A DNA stretch of 64,000 bases from Pseudaminobacter salicylatoxidans (GTDB taxonomy: Bacteria > Pseudomonadota > Alphaproteobacteria > Rhizobiales > Rhizobiaceae), in NCBI RefSeq assembly GCF_003148475.1, contig NZ_QGGG01000008.1, forward strand, positions 166,262 to 230,261. The letters run 5' to 3'. Shown here piece after piece: positions 1 to 7,588 of the stretch (the first letter of the stretch is position 1; each line of letters opens with the position of its first letter). Under the pieces are notes generated by a model that was not told the DNA's origin, ran no database searches, and was given only the letters and a program-made list of their open reading frames with translations. The position numbers and the translations under genes are program-made.

Positions 1-2
1 AA

Positions 3-605
3 ACGCAAACCGGTCTCACCATCTTCCGGCCTACCGACGGGCTCGATGAAGGCCCGGTGATCCTGCAAAAAAGTGTCGACATCGGCCCGGAAGACACGCT
101 GGGCAGCGTCTATTTCGACTGGCTGTTCCCGCTCGGGGTCGAGGCCATGCTGGAAGCGGCCGATCTGGTGATTGCCGGCCGCCACAGCCAAACCGTGCAG
201 GACGAGAGCCAGGCCTCATATGAAGGCTGGTGCAAAGACCCGGAGGCAAAGATCAACTGGCATGGCCATGTCGATGCCATTCACAACCTGATCCGCGGCT
301 GCGACCCCGCGCCCGGTGCCTGGACGACGATTGGCGGCGCGAAGGTGCGGCTGTTCGACGTGCGCAAGCACCCGGTGCGCCGTTTCGGAGATGTTGTCGG
401 CAAACCGGGCGAGATCGTCGCCGTCGGTGAGCAAAGCTTCTCGGTCAGCGTGCAGGGCGGTGTCCTCGAAATCTTCAAGGCGCGCACGCAAACCGGGCAA
501 AAGCTATCAGGTGCCGAACTCGCCGCCGCTTATGCGCTGACCGCAGGCATGAAGCTCGACGTCGAGGCAGAAGCGAAGGAAAAAGCCGCCGAGACCGCTT
601 CCTGA
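3..605 (+). CDS. 10-formyltetrahydrofolate hydrolase-like formyltransferase, 3' end
   Basis: The gene runs in from the left edge in frame from base 3, so the N-terminal half is missing. The visible part has the end of the formyltransferase catalytic domain (LTIFRPTDGLDEGP, whose second Asp matches the catalytic Asp of the Fmt/FDH fold), then the linker and C-terminal OB-like domain (YEGWCKDPEAKINW, IHNLIRGCDPAPGAWT). These stretches resemble the N-terminal hydrolase domain of 10-formyltetrahydrofolate dehydrogenase (ALDH1L1 type) more than ordinary methionyl-tRNA formyltransferase. It probably handles 10-formyl-THF in the cytoplasm. A strong terminator follows directly. The substrate is not certain because the folate-binding half is outside the window. 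Confidence 0.7.
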   Translation, partial: TQTGLTIFRPTDGLDEGPVILQKSVDIGPEDTLGSVYFDWLFPLGVEAMLEAADLVIAGRHSQTVQDESQASYEGWCKDPEAKINWHGHVDAIHNLIRGCDPAPGAWTTIGGAKVRLFDVRKHPVRRFGDVVGKPGEIVAVGEQSFSVSVQGGVLEIFKARTQTGQKLSGAELAAAYALTAGMKLDVEAEAKEKAAETAS

Positions 606-646
606 CTTTTCCGTGGCCGGTTCAGAAGTTTCCCATCTTCCCCTTT

Positions 647-675
647 GGCCGCCGAGCGATCGGCGGCCTTTTTTT
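647..675 (+). terminator. Rho-independent terminator after the formyltransferase
   Basis: Perfect 9-bp stem (GGCCGCCGA / TCGGCGGCC, bases 647-655 and 660-668) with a GCGA loop, followed by seven T residues on the plus strand. Confidence 0.9.
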
Positions 676-697
676 CGAGAGATAAGGGTTATACCGA

Positions 698-1261
698 CTA
701 CCGCGATGTTTCGGCGCCGCTGGCTTCGAGGCTTCGAAGGTCAAGTTCCCGGTTGCTATGCCGGGGCCTGTAGAACTGACCCCGCTGGGTGGCGACGCCC
801 ATCTCCAGACTGTCGGCAATCCGCCGGGCGCGCTCGATGAAATGCGCGGCCGCGACGGGCGGGCACAGCTCCACCGCCGTTGCCTCGAACAGGTCCAGCC
901 ATCGATCGAAATGCGCACCGCCAATCGGCAGCCCCACATGCCTCTGCATGGGCTGCCCGTGATAGCGCCCGGACATCAGCGCCACTGAGGACCAGAACGC
1001 GCAGAGCTTGGCGATATGGTGCTCCCAATCGGTAATCCGCGCGGCAAAGATCGGGCCGATCAATGTGTCCTGCCGGACGCGATCGTAAAAGGTGCGAACG
1101 AGCCGCTCGATCATCGTCTCGTCGATCCCCGTCCTTTCCATGATCTCGGCGGTGATGCTGGAGCGGCGCTCCGGCCCGCCTTCCTGCACCGACCGCACGG
1201 AAATGGTATCGTCCCGCGCAGCTTGCGGCGCGGCCGAATTCGTCTGAACTTCCTTGCTCAT
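698..1261 (-). CDS. Truncated haemoglobin (group III-like)
   Basis: A 187-residue protein with a globin core from about residue 37 onward: ITAEIMERTGIDETMIERLVRTFYDRVR, then GPIF, W79-H81/H82, FWSS, and the proximal-histidine block around residues 104-118 (MQRHVGLPIGGAHFDRW). This is the pattern of group III truncated haemoglobins, which bind O2/NO and are often linked to nitrosative stress. The first ~35 residues are a low-complexity extension. The ATG at 1261 was preferred over an upstream GTG at 1393 because the extra 44 residues are unlike any globin. It is divergent from the DUF1971 gene, and an NsrR-like box lies between them, so induction by NO is likely. Confidence 0.85.
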   Translation of the reverse strand: MSKEVQTNSAAPQAARDDTISVRSVQEGGPERRSSITAEIMERTGIDETMIERLVRTFYDRVRQDTLIGPIFAARITDWEHHIAKLCAFWSSVALMSGRYHGQPMQRHVGLPIGGAHFDRWLDLFEATAVELCPPVAAAHFIERARRIADSLEMGVATQRGQFYRPRHSNRELDLRSLEASGAETSR

Positions 1262-1405
1262 ATCGCAACACCCAGCAGTGAGACGGCCGCAACTGCTCCT
1301 CTGAGCATGGCGATATGATGACGAGATTTCCCTGGCATGATGGTGACCTTGTTCCGAACTGAGCGCGTTGTTCCTGAGAACCACACACCGCAAAAAGGCT
1401 TCACA

Positions 1406-1428
1406 AAGATATAACCTAAATGTATCTT
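1406..1428. promoter_or_regulatory. NsrR-like operator between truncated haemoglobin and DUF1971 gene
   Basis: A 23-bp imperfect palindrome, AAGAT-N13-ATCTT, with AAATG in the right half. I count 16 of 22 positions matching the NsrR consensus I recall (AAGATGCATTT-N-AAATGCATCTT). It lies 58 bp before the DUF1971 ATG and about 145 bp before the globin start. An nsrR gene is present at 6914-7387. Confidence 0.7.
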
Positions 1429-1486
1429 ATGGGGCATGAATTGCAACTCGACGTCCCGCGACGTTTTGGCTTGGCGAAAGAACCGC

Positions 1487-1795
1487 ATGTCCCCTGTTCC
1501 CGAAACGCTTCCGCACGGCCTGGTGGCCTATGGCCGATCACCCGACTTCACTCCGCAGAACCTGCCCGCCAAGCTGCAGGCGGCGCACGCAACGAAAGCC
1601 GGCACATGGGGATTGCTTCACGTGCTGGAGGGCAAAGTGCTCTACCGGCTGGAAGAACCCCATTCGGACCAGCGAATGGTGGCAGCCGATGAAAGGCTGG
1701 TTATCGAACCCGGCATATCGCACCGCGTCGCCTTCGTCGAACCGGGGCGATTCTTCATTGAGTTCTACCGCGCCATCGAGCCGGCAAATCCATGA
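1487..1795 (+). CDS. DUF1971 (TehB/YeaR-like) cupin-fold protein
   Basis: A 102-residue protein. GLVAYGRSPDFT, LPAKLQ...HATKAGTWGLLHVLEGKV and the end region PGISHRV...FFIEFY are the hallmarks of the DUF1971 family, small beta-barrel proteins related to the N-terminal part of TehB and to YeaR. In enterobacteria YeaR is induced by nitrate and NO. The biochemical role is not established. The start at 1487 gives the normal family start; an in-frame ATG at 1436 would add 17 unrelated residues. It is likely under the NsrR-like box just upstream. Confidence 0.75.
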   Translation: MSPVPETLPHGLVAYGRSPDFTPQNLPAKLQAAHATKAGTWGLLHVLEGKVLYRLEEPHSDQRMVAADERLVIEPGISHRVAFVEPGRFFIEFYRAIEPANP

Positions 1796-2130
1796 GCTTG
1801 GTGAACCGTCATAAGAAAAAGCGTCGCTTCATCCCGGCAATTGCCGGAACCAGCGGCCCGGCGGCAGGACAATTCCGCACATGCGTCACCGATCATTGCC
1901 AACCAGAAATTGAAAAGATAGAAATATGATAGATCATAACCAATCGATGAAAGGCAGGCAGCGGTCGTGCACAGGCGGAGGTCTCGGGTGCTGCTTGTCT
2001 CTGGCGGTACGGCTCCTGGACTCCGGGGTTTCGCGTCAGAACAGTGACCCATCGGCCCTGACCGGCGGTCGCATGTCATGACGCAGTGCTTTACGCGACG
2101 CATGCCAGCCGAGGAGCACGGGGCGTCCGC
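1796..2130. other. Intergenic region upstream of the cco operon
   Basis: 335 bp with no convincing gene on either strand. It contains the NsrR-like box at 1915-1937 and the ribosome-binding site of ccoN (GAGGAG at 2111-2116). I looked for an FNR/FixK box (TTGAT-N4-ATCAA), usual for cbb3 operons, and did not see one. Confidence 0.6.
1915..1937. promoter_or_regulatory. NsrR-like operator upstream of ccoN
   Basis: AAGAT-N13-ATCAT with the same 23-bp spacing as the box at 1406-1428. About 13 of 22 consensus positions match, so it is weaker. It sits 194 bp before the ccoN ATG in an otherwise empty A/T-richer stretch. Confidence 0.5.
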
Positions 2131-3786
2131 ATGATCTCACAACTCACCTTAGGCGAACGGCAACTCGCACTGGCCACCTCGGCCGTTGTGGTGGCTCTCG
2201 GATTGGCCATGGCAGTGCTCGGGCGAGGCGACCTGATGGGCGGTCAGGGCTTCATAGTGCTGCTGTTCGGCATCGCGATGCTTTTCGCGGTCATGTCGGG
2301 ATATTATGCCCCCGAACCGTCGAGCGAGCGGCTTGCGCAATATTACGACGACCCCATTCGGGCCGGCATCATCGTGTCGATGATCTGGGCGATCGTCGCC
2401 ATGTTCGTCGGAGATTGGGTCGCCTGGCTGCTGGCCTATCCCGACATGACCTTCGACGCGCCCTGGGCGAGCTTCGGCCGGCTGCGGCCGGTGCACACCA
2501 CGGGCATCATTTTCGGTTTCGGCGGCAATGCGTTGATCGCAACGTCCTTTCATGTGCTTCAGCGGACGTCGCGCACGCGCCTGCCCGACCAGTTCAGCCC
2601 GTGGTTCATCCTCGTCGGCTATAATCTTTTCTGTCTGCTCGCCGTTTCCGGCTATCTGATGGGGATCACCCAGTCGAAGGAATATGCCGAGCCTGAATGG
2701 TATGCCGATATCTGGCTGGTGGTCGTGTGGGTGAGCTATCTGGCCCTCTATTTGCGCACGCTCGCGCGACGCAAGGAGCCGCATATCTACGTCGCGAACT
2801 GGTATTTCATGGCGTTCATCCTCGTGGTGGCCATGCTCCACATCGTCAACAATCTGGCGGTGCCGCTTTCCCTGGGCAGCGCCAAAAGCTACTCGCTGTT
2901 CTCCGGCGTGCAGGACGCGATGACCCAATGGTGGTACGGCCACAATGCCGTGGCCTTCTTCCTCACGGCGGGCTTCCTCGGCATGATGTACTACTATCTG
3001 CCGAAGCGCGCCGGCAGGCCGATCTTCTCCTATCGCATGTCGATCATCGGCTTCTGGGGCATCACCTTCTTCTACATGTGGGCGGGGTCGCACCACCTGC
3101 ATTACACGGCATTGCCGCAGTGGGTGCAGACGCTCGGCATGACCTTCTCACTGATGCTTCTCATACCTTCGTGGATTGCGGCGGCGAATGCGCTGCTCAC
3201 CCTCAACGGCGCCTGGCACAAGGTGCGCGACGACGCCACCTTGCGTTTCATGATGGTTGCGGCGGTGTTCTACGGACTGGCCACTTTCGAAGGTTCGTTC
3301 CTGGCGATCCGGCCGGTCAACTCGCTGTCGCACTATACGGACTGGACGGTCGCCCATGTCCACGCCGGAACGCTCGGCTGGAACTCGATGATCACATTCG
3401 GCGCGATCTACTACCTCGTTCCGCAATTGTGGAAGCGCCCGCAGATGTACTCGCCTGCGCTTGTCGAGGTGCATTTCTGGCTCGCCGTCGCCGGCACCTT
3501 TGTTTACGTCTTCGCGATGTGGAACTCCGGCATCATCCAGGGCCTGATGTGGCGCACCTATAATGAAAGCGGAACGCTGGCCTATTCATTCATCGACTCG
3601 GTGGTGGTGATGCATCCCTACTACGTCGCGCGCGGCGTGGGCGGCCTCCTGTTCCTGATCGGCTCCATAATCGGCTTCTACAACATCTGGATGACCATCC
3701 GCACGGCGCGATCGAGCTTGCGCGCCTCAGCAGATCAGCCGTTTGCCGCCCCGTCGAGCGGTGGCGCCATGCAGGCCGGAGAATAA
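2131..3786 (+). CDS. ccoN: cbb3-type cytochrome c oxidase subunit I
   Basis: A 551-residue, 12+ helix membrane protein, the haem b/haem b3-CuB catalytic subunit of a proton-pumping, high-affinity terminal oxidase. Metal-ligand histidine blocks are visible: RPVHTTGIIFGFGGNAL with FHVLQRT, WWYGHNAVAFF, GSHHLHYTALP, and TVAHVHAGTLGW. The last block differs from the usual HVHSGALGW of CcoN, so this belongs to a diverged subclass. ATG 2131 is chosen over a GTG at 2086 because GAGGAG lies 14 bp upstream and the family starts near here. It is first in an operon with ccoO, ccoQ, ccoP and ccoS. The upstream NsrR-like box suggests control by NO rather than by O2 alone. Confidence 0.93.
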   Translation: MISQLTLGERQLALATSAVVVALGLAMAVLGRGDLMGGQGFIVLLFGIAMLFAVMSGYYAPEPSSERLAQYYDDPIRAGIIVSMIWAIVAMFVGDWVAWLLAYPDMTFDAPWASFGRLRPVHTTGIIFGFGGNALIATSFHVLQRTSRTRLPDQFSPWFILVGYNLFCLLAVSGYLMGITQSKEYAEPEWYADIWLVVVWVSYLALYLRTLARRKEPHIYVANWYFMAFILVVAMLHIVNNLAVPLSLGSAKSYSLFSGVQDAMTQWWYGHNAVAFFLTAGFLGMMYYYLPKRAGRPIFSYRMSIIGFWGITFFYMWAGSHHLHYTALPQWVQTLGMTFSLMLLIPSWIAAANALLTLNGAWHKVRDDATLRFMMVAAVFYGLATFEGSFLAIRPVNSLSHYTDWTVAHVHAGTLGWNSMITFGAIYYLVPQLWKRPQMYSPALVEVHFWLAVAGTFVYVFAMWNSGIIQGLMWRTYNESGTLAYSFIDSVVVMHPYYVARGVGGLLFLIGSIIGFYNIWMTIRTARSSLRASADQPFAAPSSGGAMQAGE

Positions 3787-3791
3787 ACGCA

Positions 3792-4529
3792 ATGTTCGGG
3801 ACGCACTATAAGCTTGAACGCCACAGCATCGGTCTCACCATTGCGATCATCGTCGTGGCGAGTATCGGCGGACTGGTCGAGATCGCGCCTCTGTTCACCA
3901 TCGACCAGACGGTCGAGAAAGCGCCGAACATGCGCGTGTACACACCGCTGGAGGTGGCCGGGCGCAATATCTACATCCGCGAGGGATGCTATGCCTGCCA
4001 TTCGCAGATGATCCGCACGCTGCGCGACGAGGTCGAGCGATATGGGCCATACTCGCTGGCCGTTGAATCACAATACGACCACCCGATGCTGTGGGGTTCG
4101 AAGCGCACCGGACCCGACCTCGCACGCCTGGGCGGCAAATACTCCGATGAGTGGCATGTCGCGCACCTCGACAATCCGCGCGATGTCGTGCCGGAATCGG
4201 TGATGCCGGCCTACCGCTTCCTCAAGCAGACCACGCTTCGCATCGACGACCTGCCACAACATCTTGCCGCGCTCAGGAAGGTCGGGGTGCCCTACACCGA
4301 CGACATGATCCGGAATGCCGTCAGCGATGCCTTTGGCCAGGCTGTGCCGGAGAGCCCGCAGGCAGACGGGGTCAAGACCCGCTATGGCGAGGAAACCACC
4401 ATACGCGCATTCGACAGCAATCCCGGCAGCGTGACCGAAATGGATGCGCTGGTCGCCTATCTGCAAATCCTCGGAAAGCTGACCGACGCAGCCCACGAAC
4501 CGCAACAAGCACAGGCGCAAGCCCAATGA
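3792..4529 (+). CDS. ccoO: cbb3-type cytochrome c oxidase subunit II (monohaem)
   Basis: A 245-residue periplasm-facing, membrane-anchored cytochrome c subunit. One N-terminal helix (about residues 13-35) precedes a single haem c site, C66-Y-A-C69-H70, within GCYACHSQMIRTLRDEVERYG. A distal Met candidate is in ESVMPAYRF. It passes electrons between CcoP and CcoN. It starts 5 bp after ccoN and its stop overlaps the ccoQ start (ATGA). The Gln/Ala tail (QQAQAQAQ) is low-complexity. Confidence 0.95.
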   Translation: MFGTHYKLERHSIGLTIAIIVVASIGGLVEIAPLFTIDQTVEKAPNMRVYTPLEVAGRNIYIREGCYACHSQMIRTLRDEVERYGPYSLAVESQYDHPMLWGSKRTGPDLARLGGKYSDEWHVAHLDNPRDVVPESVMPAYRFLKQTTLRIDDLPQHLAALRKVGVPYTDDMIRNAVSDAFGQAVPESPQADGVKTRYGEETTIRAFDSNPGSVTEMDALVAYLQILGKLTDAAHEPQQAQAQAQ

Positions 4530-4699
4530 ACGGATTTGAGCACGACACACTCGTGGCCTTCGCCAAGTCGTGGGGGCTCTTCTACCTGATCGCGATGGCT
4601 ATCGGCGTCATCGTCTACACATTCTGGCCTGGCAGCAAGAAACGCTTCGACCATGCCGCAAACAGCATCATGGATGATGAGAACGGGCCATGGGCGTGA
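4526..4699 (+). CDS. ccoQ: cbb3-type oxidase subunit IV
   Basis: A 57-residue single-helix protein. The membrane segment (LFYLIAMAIGVIVYTFWP) is followed by the typical CcoQ motif PGSKKRFDHAANSIMDDE. CcoQ stabilises the core complex. The start overlaps the ccoO stop by 4 bp, and the 3' end overlaps ccoP by 10 bp, so translation is coupled. Confidence 0.92.
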   Translation: MNGFEHDTLVAFAKSWGLFYLIAMAIGVIVYTFWPGSKKRFDHAANSIMDDENGPWA

Positions 4700-5571
4700 A
4701 CGAACGCGATCCCTATACCGGCCATGCAACGACCGGGCACGAATGGAACGGCATCAAGGAACTGAACACGGCGGTGCCGAAGGCGGTATGGCTGTTCCTG
4801 GCGGGAACATTCCTGTTCTCGCTTGGCTACTGGATTCTGATGCCGGCATGGCCGCTGGGCACGACCTATAGCAAGGGGCTGCTGGGCGACGATGTCCGCC
4901 AGGACGTGGCGGCCCATCTGGAGGCGGGTGCTGCCAACCGTGCCGCCTGGACGACGCGCATCGACACGGAAGACATGTCGACGATCCTCGCCGACGATGA
5001 ACTGATGCGGGACGTACGCCAGACGGGTCGCGCGCTCTTCGGCGACAATTGCGCCGTCTGCCACGGCCTTCGCGCCACCGGCGGACCCGGCTTCCCCGAT
5101 CTCGTCGACACTGCATGGTTGTGGGGCGGAACGCCCGAGGCGGTGCTTGAGACGATCCGCGTGGGCATCAATTCCGAACATCCCGAGACGCGCACCTCGC
5201 AGATGCCCGCCTTCGGGCGCGACCAGATGCTGGAGCAACCGGCAATACTCGATGCGGTGGCCTATGTGCGCTCGCTCTCGCAGCCCGAGGTGGCGAATGG
5301 CCCTCAAGCCGAGAGGGCTAAGGCCGGGCAACAGGTCTTCGCGGACAATTGCAGTTCCTGTCATGGCGAAGACGCCCGGGGCAACACCGAACTGGGAGCG
5401 CCCGATCTCACCGATCGGTTCTGGATTTACGGGGGCGACGAGGCGTCGGTCTATCGGACGGTGTATGGCGGCCGCGAGGGGCATATGCCCACCTGGGAAA
5501 AACGACTGAGCGAAACCGACCGCAAGATCCTGACGCTCTATGTCCTCGACCTGCCGAAGAGCGCGCCATGA
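4690..5571 (+). CDS. ccoP: cbb3-type cytochrome c oxidase subunit III (dihaem)
   Basis: A 293-residue protein with an N-terminal membrane helix (about residues 31-52) and two c-type haem sites, C121-A-V-C124-H125 and C221-S-S-C224-H225, each in a class I cytochrome c fold with a downstream Met (SQMPAFG; GHMPTWE). CcoP accepts electrons from soluble or membrane cytochromes. The start HDPYTGHATTGHEW-like region (DPYTGHATTGHEWNG) is diagnostic for CcoP. The stop overlaps the start of the next small ORF by ATGA. Confidence 0.95.
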   Translation: MGVNERDPYTGHATTGHEWNGIKELNTAVPKAVWLFLAGTFLFSLGYWILMPAWPLGTTYSKGLLGDDVRQDVAAHLEAGAANRAAWTTRIDTEDMSTILADDELMRDVRQTGRALFGDNCAVCHGLRATGGPGFPDLVDTAWLWGGTPEAVLETIRVGINSEHPETRTSQMPAFGRDQMLEQPAILDAVAYVRSLSQPEVANGPQAERAKAGQQVFADNCSSCHGEDARGNTELGAPDLTDRFWIYGGDEASVYRTVYGGREGHMPTWEKRLSETDRKILTLYVLDLPKSAP

Positions 5572-5750
5572 CGGCCAGGACGAAACAACGCCTGCTGCTC
5601 GGCCTGTGGGTTCTGGTGGGCGTGAGCGTTTTTGTAGGCGCGAATGTGCATCTGCTCTGGAATTCCCTGCTGTCGCAGCCGGACTGCGTTCCCCACGCGA
5701 AGGCTCCGGGACAGAATGGACAATTTCGCGCGGCACAATCATCCTGCTGA
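5568..5750 (+). CDS. Small single-helix membrane protein in the cco operon
   Basis: A 60-residue ORF whose ATG overlaps the ccoP stop (ATGA), a sign of translational coupling. It has a basic N-terminus (MTARTKQR) followed by one hydrophobic helix (LLLGLWVLVGVSVFVGANVHLL), then a polar tail with two Cys. I do not recognise a family. The position between ccoP and the DUF2189 gene suggests an accessory or assembly role for the oxidase, which is inference only. Confidence 0.65.
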   Translation: MTARTKQRLLLGLWVLVGVSVFVGANVHLLWNSLLSQPDCVPHAKAPGQNGQFRAAQSSC

Positions 5751-5766
5751 AGGGAAGTGAAAAGCA

Positions 5767-6636
5767 ATGGCAGCGACGCGCAATATCGACATGCTTCCGC
5801 CAGTCGTTCCCGCTGTCGGGGCGACACGTACGGACTGGCGCCGCCATATGCCGACGGCGGCAGCCTTCTCGTGGCTCAAGGCTGGCTGGCGGGATTTCAC
5901 GACACGTCCGGGCCTGAGCCTGCTTTATGGCGTGCTCGTGTTCGTAATTTCCATCGTCATCATTGGCGGCCTCTTCCGGTTCGGTCGCGACTACATCCTG
6001 TTGCCCGCGCTGTCGGGCTTTCTGGTGGCAGGCCCGCTGATCGCAGTTGGCCTGTATGAGAAGAGCCGCCGTCTCGAACAAGGCACACCGGTGACGCTTG
6101 GACGGATGATCTTCGTCCGGTCGCGCTCGGGCGGGCAGATCCTGTTCGTCGGCGTGCTCCTGTGCATGCTCGCCATGTTGTGGATGCGCGCGGCGGTCCT
6201 TCTCTATGCGCTTTTCTTCGGGCTCCTGCCCTTCCCCGGCGTTCACGACATCATGCCGATCCTGATCGGCACGCCGCGCGGGCTGGGCCTTATCATCGTC
6301 GGCAGCCTGATCGGCGGGCTGTTTGCGGCTTTTGCCTTTGCAATCAGCGTTTTTTCCGTCCCGATGCTGCTTGATCGCCGGACAGATGCACTGACGGCGA
6401 TGGGAGAGAGCATGGCCACCGTCTGGAACAACAGGCCGGTCATGCTATGCTGGGGCGCCATCGTCGTGGTCCTGTTCGGCCTTAGCGTGGTGACGGGATT
6501 GCTTGGCCTCATCGTGGTCTTTCCAGTGCTCGGCCATGCGACGTGGCATGCTTATACGGCGATGCGGCCGGCGGTCGATCTCGGTGAAAAGGAAGAGCCC
6601 GACAGTCCGGCGGAATTGCGGGAAGTTCCGTCATGA
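5767..6636 (+). CDS. DUF2189 integral membrane protein
   Basis: A 289-residue protein with about six membrane segments. Family features are WLKAGWRDF near the N-terminus, the LLYGV...GG segment, LPALSGFLVAGPLIAVGLYEKSRRLE, and FAISVFSVPMLLDRR...AMGESMATVWNN. This is the DUF2189 family, of unknown function. It stands where ccoG/H/I would usually be found in cco loci. The stop overlaps the next tiny ORF by ATGA. Confidence 0.8.
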   Translation: MAATRNIDMLPPVVPAVGATRTDWRRHMPTAAAFSWLKAGWRDFTTRPGLSLLYGVLVFVISIVIIGGLFRFGRDYILLPALSGFLVAGPLIAVGLYEKSRRLEQGTPVTLGRMIFVRSRSGGQILFVGVLLCMLAMLWMRAAVLLYALFFGLLPFPGVHDIMPILIGTPRGLGLIIVGSLIGGLFAAFAFAISVFSVPMLLDRRTDALTAMGESMATVWNNRPVMLCWGAIVVVLFGLSVVTGLLGLIVVFPVLGHATWHAYTAMRPAVDLGEKEEPDSPAELREVPS

Positions 6637-6731
6637 GCGGTAGCGCATCGGGCACCGCGGCACCTGTCACCAATTCAGGCGCACCGGGTCCGGTCGATCC
6701 AAATCCTTGCGTGATACAGGTCACGAAATGA
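6633..6731 (+). CDS. Tiny ORF bridging DUF2189 and ccoS
   Basis: A 32-codon ORF that overlaps both neighbours by ATGA (6633-6636 and 6728-6731). The product is small, Gly/Ser/Pro-rich and not membrane-like, with one Cys near the end (VDPNPCVIQVTK). No family recognised. It could be a real coupled peptide, a leader needed for ccoS translation, or a decayed remnant of a lost gene. Confidence rests on the double overlap alone. Confidence 0.4.
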   Translation: MSGSASGTAAPVTNSGAPGPVDPNPCVIQVTK

Positions 6732-6880
6732 CAGCGCTCGAATACCTGATACCCATTTCGCTCATACTGGGCGCCATCGGCCTGGTGGCATTTCTCTGGT
6801 CGCTCAAGAGCGGCCAGTATCAGGACCTCGACGGTGCCGGCGCACGCATCATCCTCGATGACGAGGATCGCCCGGAATAA
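6728..6880 (+). CDS. ccoS: cbb3-type oxidase assembly/maturation protein
   Basis: A 50-residue protein with the CcoS signature: an N-terminal helix (ISLILGAIGLVAFLWSLKSGQY) followed by QDLDGAGARIILDDE. CcoS is needed for putting haem and Cu cofactors into the oxidase. It is the only classical assembly gene here. ccoG, ccoH and ccoI are absent from this operon. Confidence 0.88.
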   Translation: MTALEYLIPISLILGAIGLVAFLWSLKSGQYQDLDGAGARIILDDEDRPE

Positions 6881-6913
6881 GGTGAACGCGCGCCATCCGC
6901 GCGATTGAGCCTG

Positions 6914-7387
6914 TTACCTCTGGGGCGAAGCAGGCAAGTGAGGACCGCGCGTTTCCTTGGTCGGCGCGCTCGACGGCAGGAAATCGCTCTCCGAAAGCCG
7001 CAAATCCGCCAGCGTGTATCGATCGAGCGTGCTCACGAACGCGCCGAGGGCTTCGTTCAGGACTTTCGGCAACTGGCAGCGTCTGGTGATGATGCACTGG
7101 TTGCCGGTCGCGAAACACTCGACCAGCGCAAAATCGGGCTCGGTTGCGCGGATGACCGCGCCGAGATTGATCTCTTCGGGCGGCCGGGCAAGCGCGAAGC
7201 CGCCGGACCTGCCCCTCACGGCCCGGATAAATCCGGTGCGCGTCAGGATATTGACGACCTTCATGAGATGGGCGCGCGAGATATTGTAGGCTCTGGAGGT
7301 TTCCTCGATGGTGATGAGCCGGTCACCTGCGGCTGCGGCATACATCAGCACGCGCAGCGCATAATCCGAGAATGTGGTCAGTCGCAT
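6914..7387 (-). CDS. nsrR: Rrf2-family nitric-oxide-sensing repressor NsrR
   Basis: A 157-residue protein beginning MRLTTFSDYALRVLMYAA, the classic NsrR start. A winged helix follows (ITIEETSRAYNISRAHLMKVVNILTRTGFIRAVRGRSGGFALA). Three Cys, C91, C98 and C104 (ECF...QC...RRC), match the Fe-S cluster ligands of NsrR with CX6CX5C spacing. NO destroys the cluster and releases DNA. The start is ATG 7387; longer GTG/ATG options add unrelated residues. A box matching the NsrR consensus at 17 of 22 positions lies 100 bp upstream, so it is probably autoregulated and controls the haemoglobin, DUF1971 and cco genes. Confidence 0.88.
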   Translation of the reverse strand: MRLTTFSDYALRVLMYAAAAGDRLITIEETSRAYNISRAHLMKVVNILTRTGFIRAVRGRSGGFALARPPEEINLGAVIRATEPDFALVECFATGNQCIITRRCQLPKVLNEALGAFVSTLDRYTLADLRLSESDFLPSSAPTKETRGPHLPASPQR

Positions 7388-7486
7388 ATGATGATCCGCT
7401 ACCGGCATCCGGCCGATAGATATGTTCGCAACACGGCATTGGCGGGATTGACTGCTCCCATCTGGCGCCATGTCTGCAGCCACGAT

Positions 7487-7509
7487 ATGATGGATAGTAA
7501 ATGAATCTT
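7487..7509. promoter_or_regulatory. NsrR-like operator upstream of nsrR
   Basis: Read on the minus strand it is AAGAT-TCATTT-N6-CC-ATCAT (23 bp), the best of the three boxes, with 17 of 22 positions matching the consensus I recall. It lies between nsrR and the end of the nar operon. Confidence 0.65.
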
Positions 7510-7588
7510 TCCACGCTGTCCAACAAAGCCAGCGCCAGCTCCCTCCCCGCCCGTGCACCCGAACCCGCATGGAGTTCGGCTCTTGCGG

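Noticed and set aside
4615..6246. 543-codon minus-strand ORF opposite ccoP and DUF2189
   Set aside because: Crosses several coupled plus-strand genes with clear families; composition is low-quality and no domain is seen.
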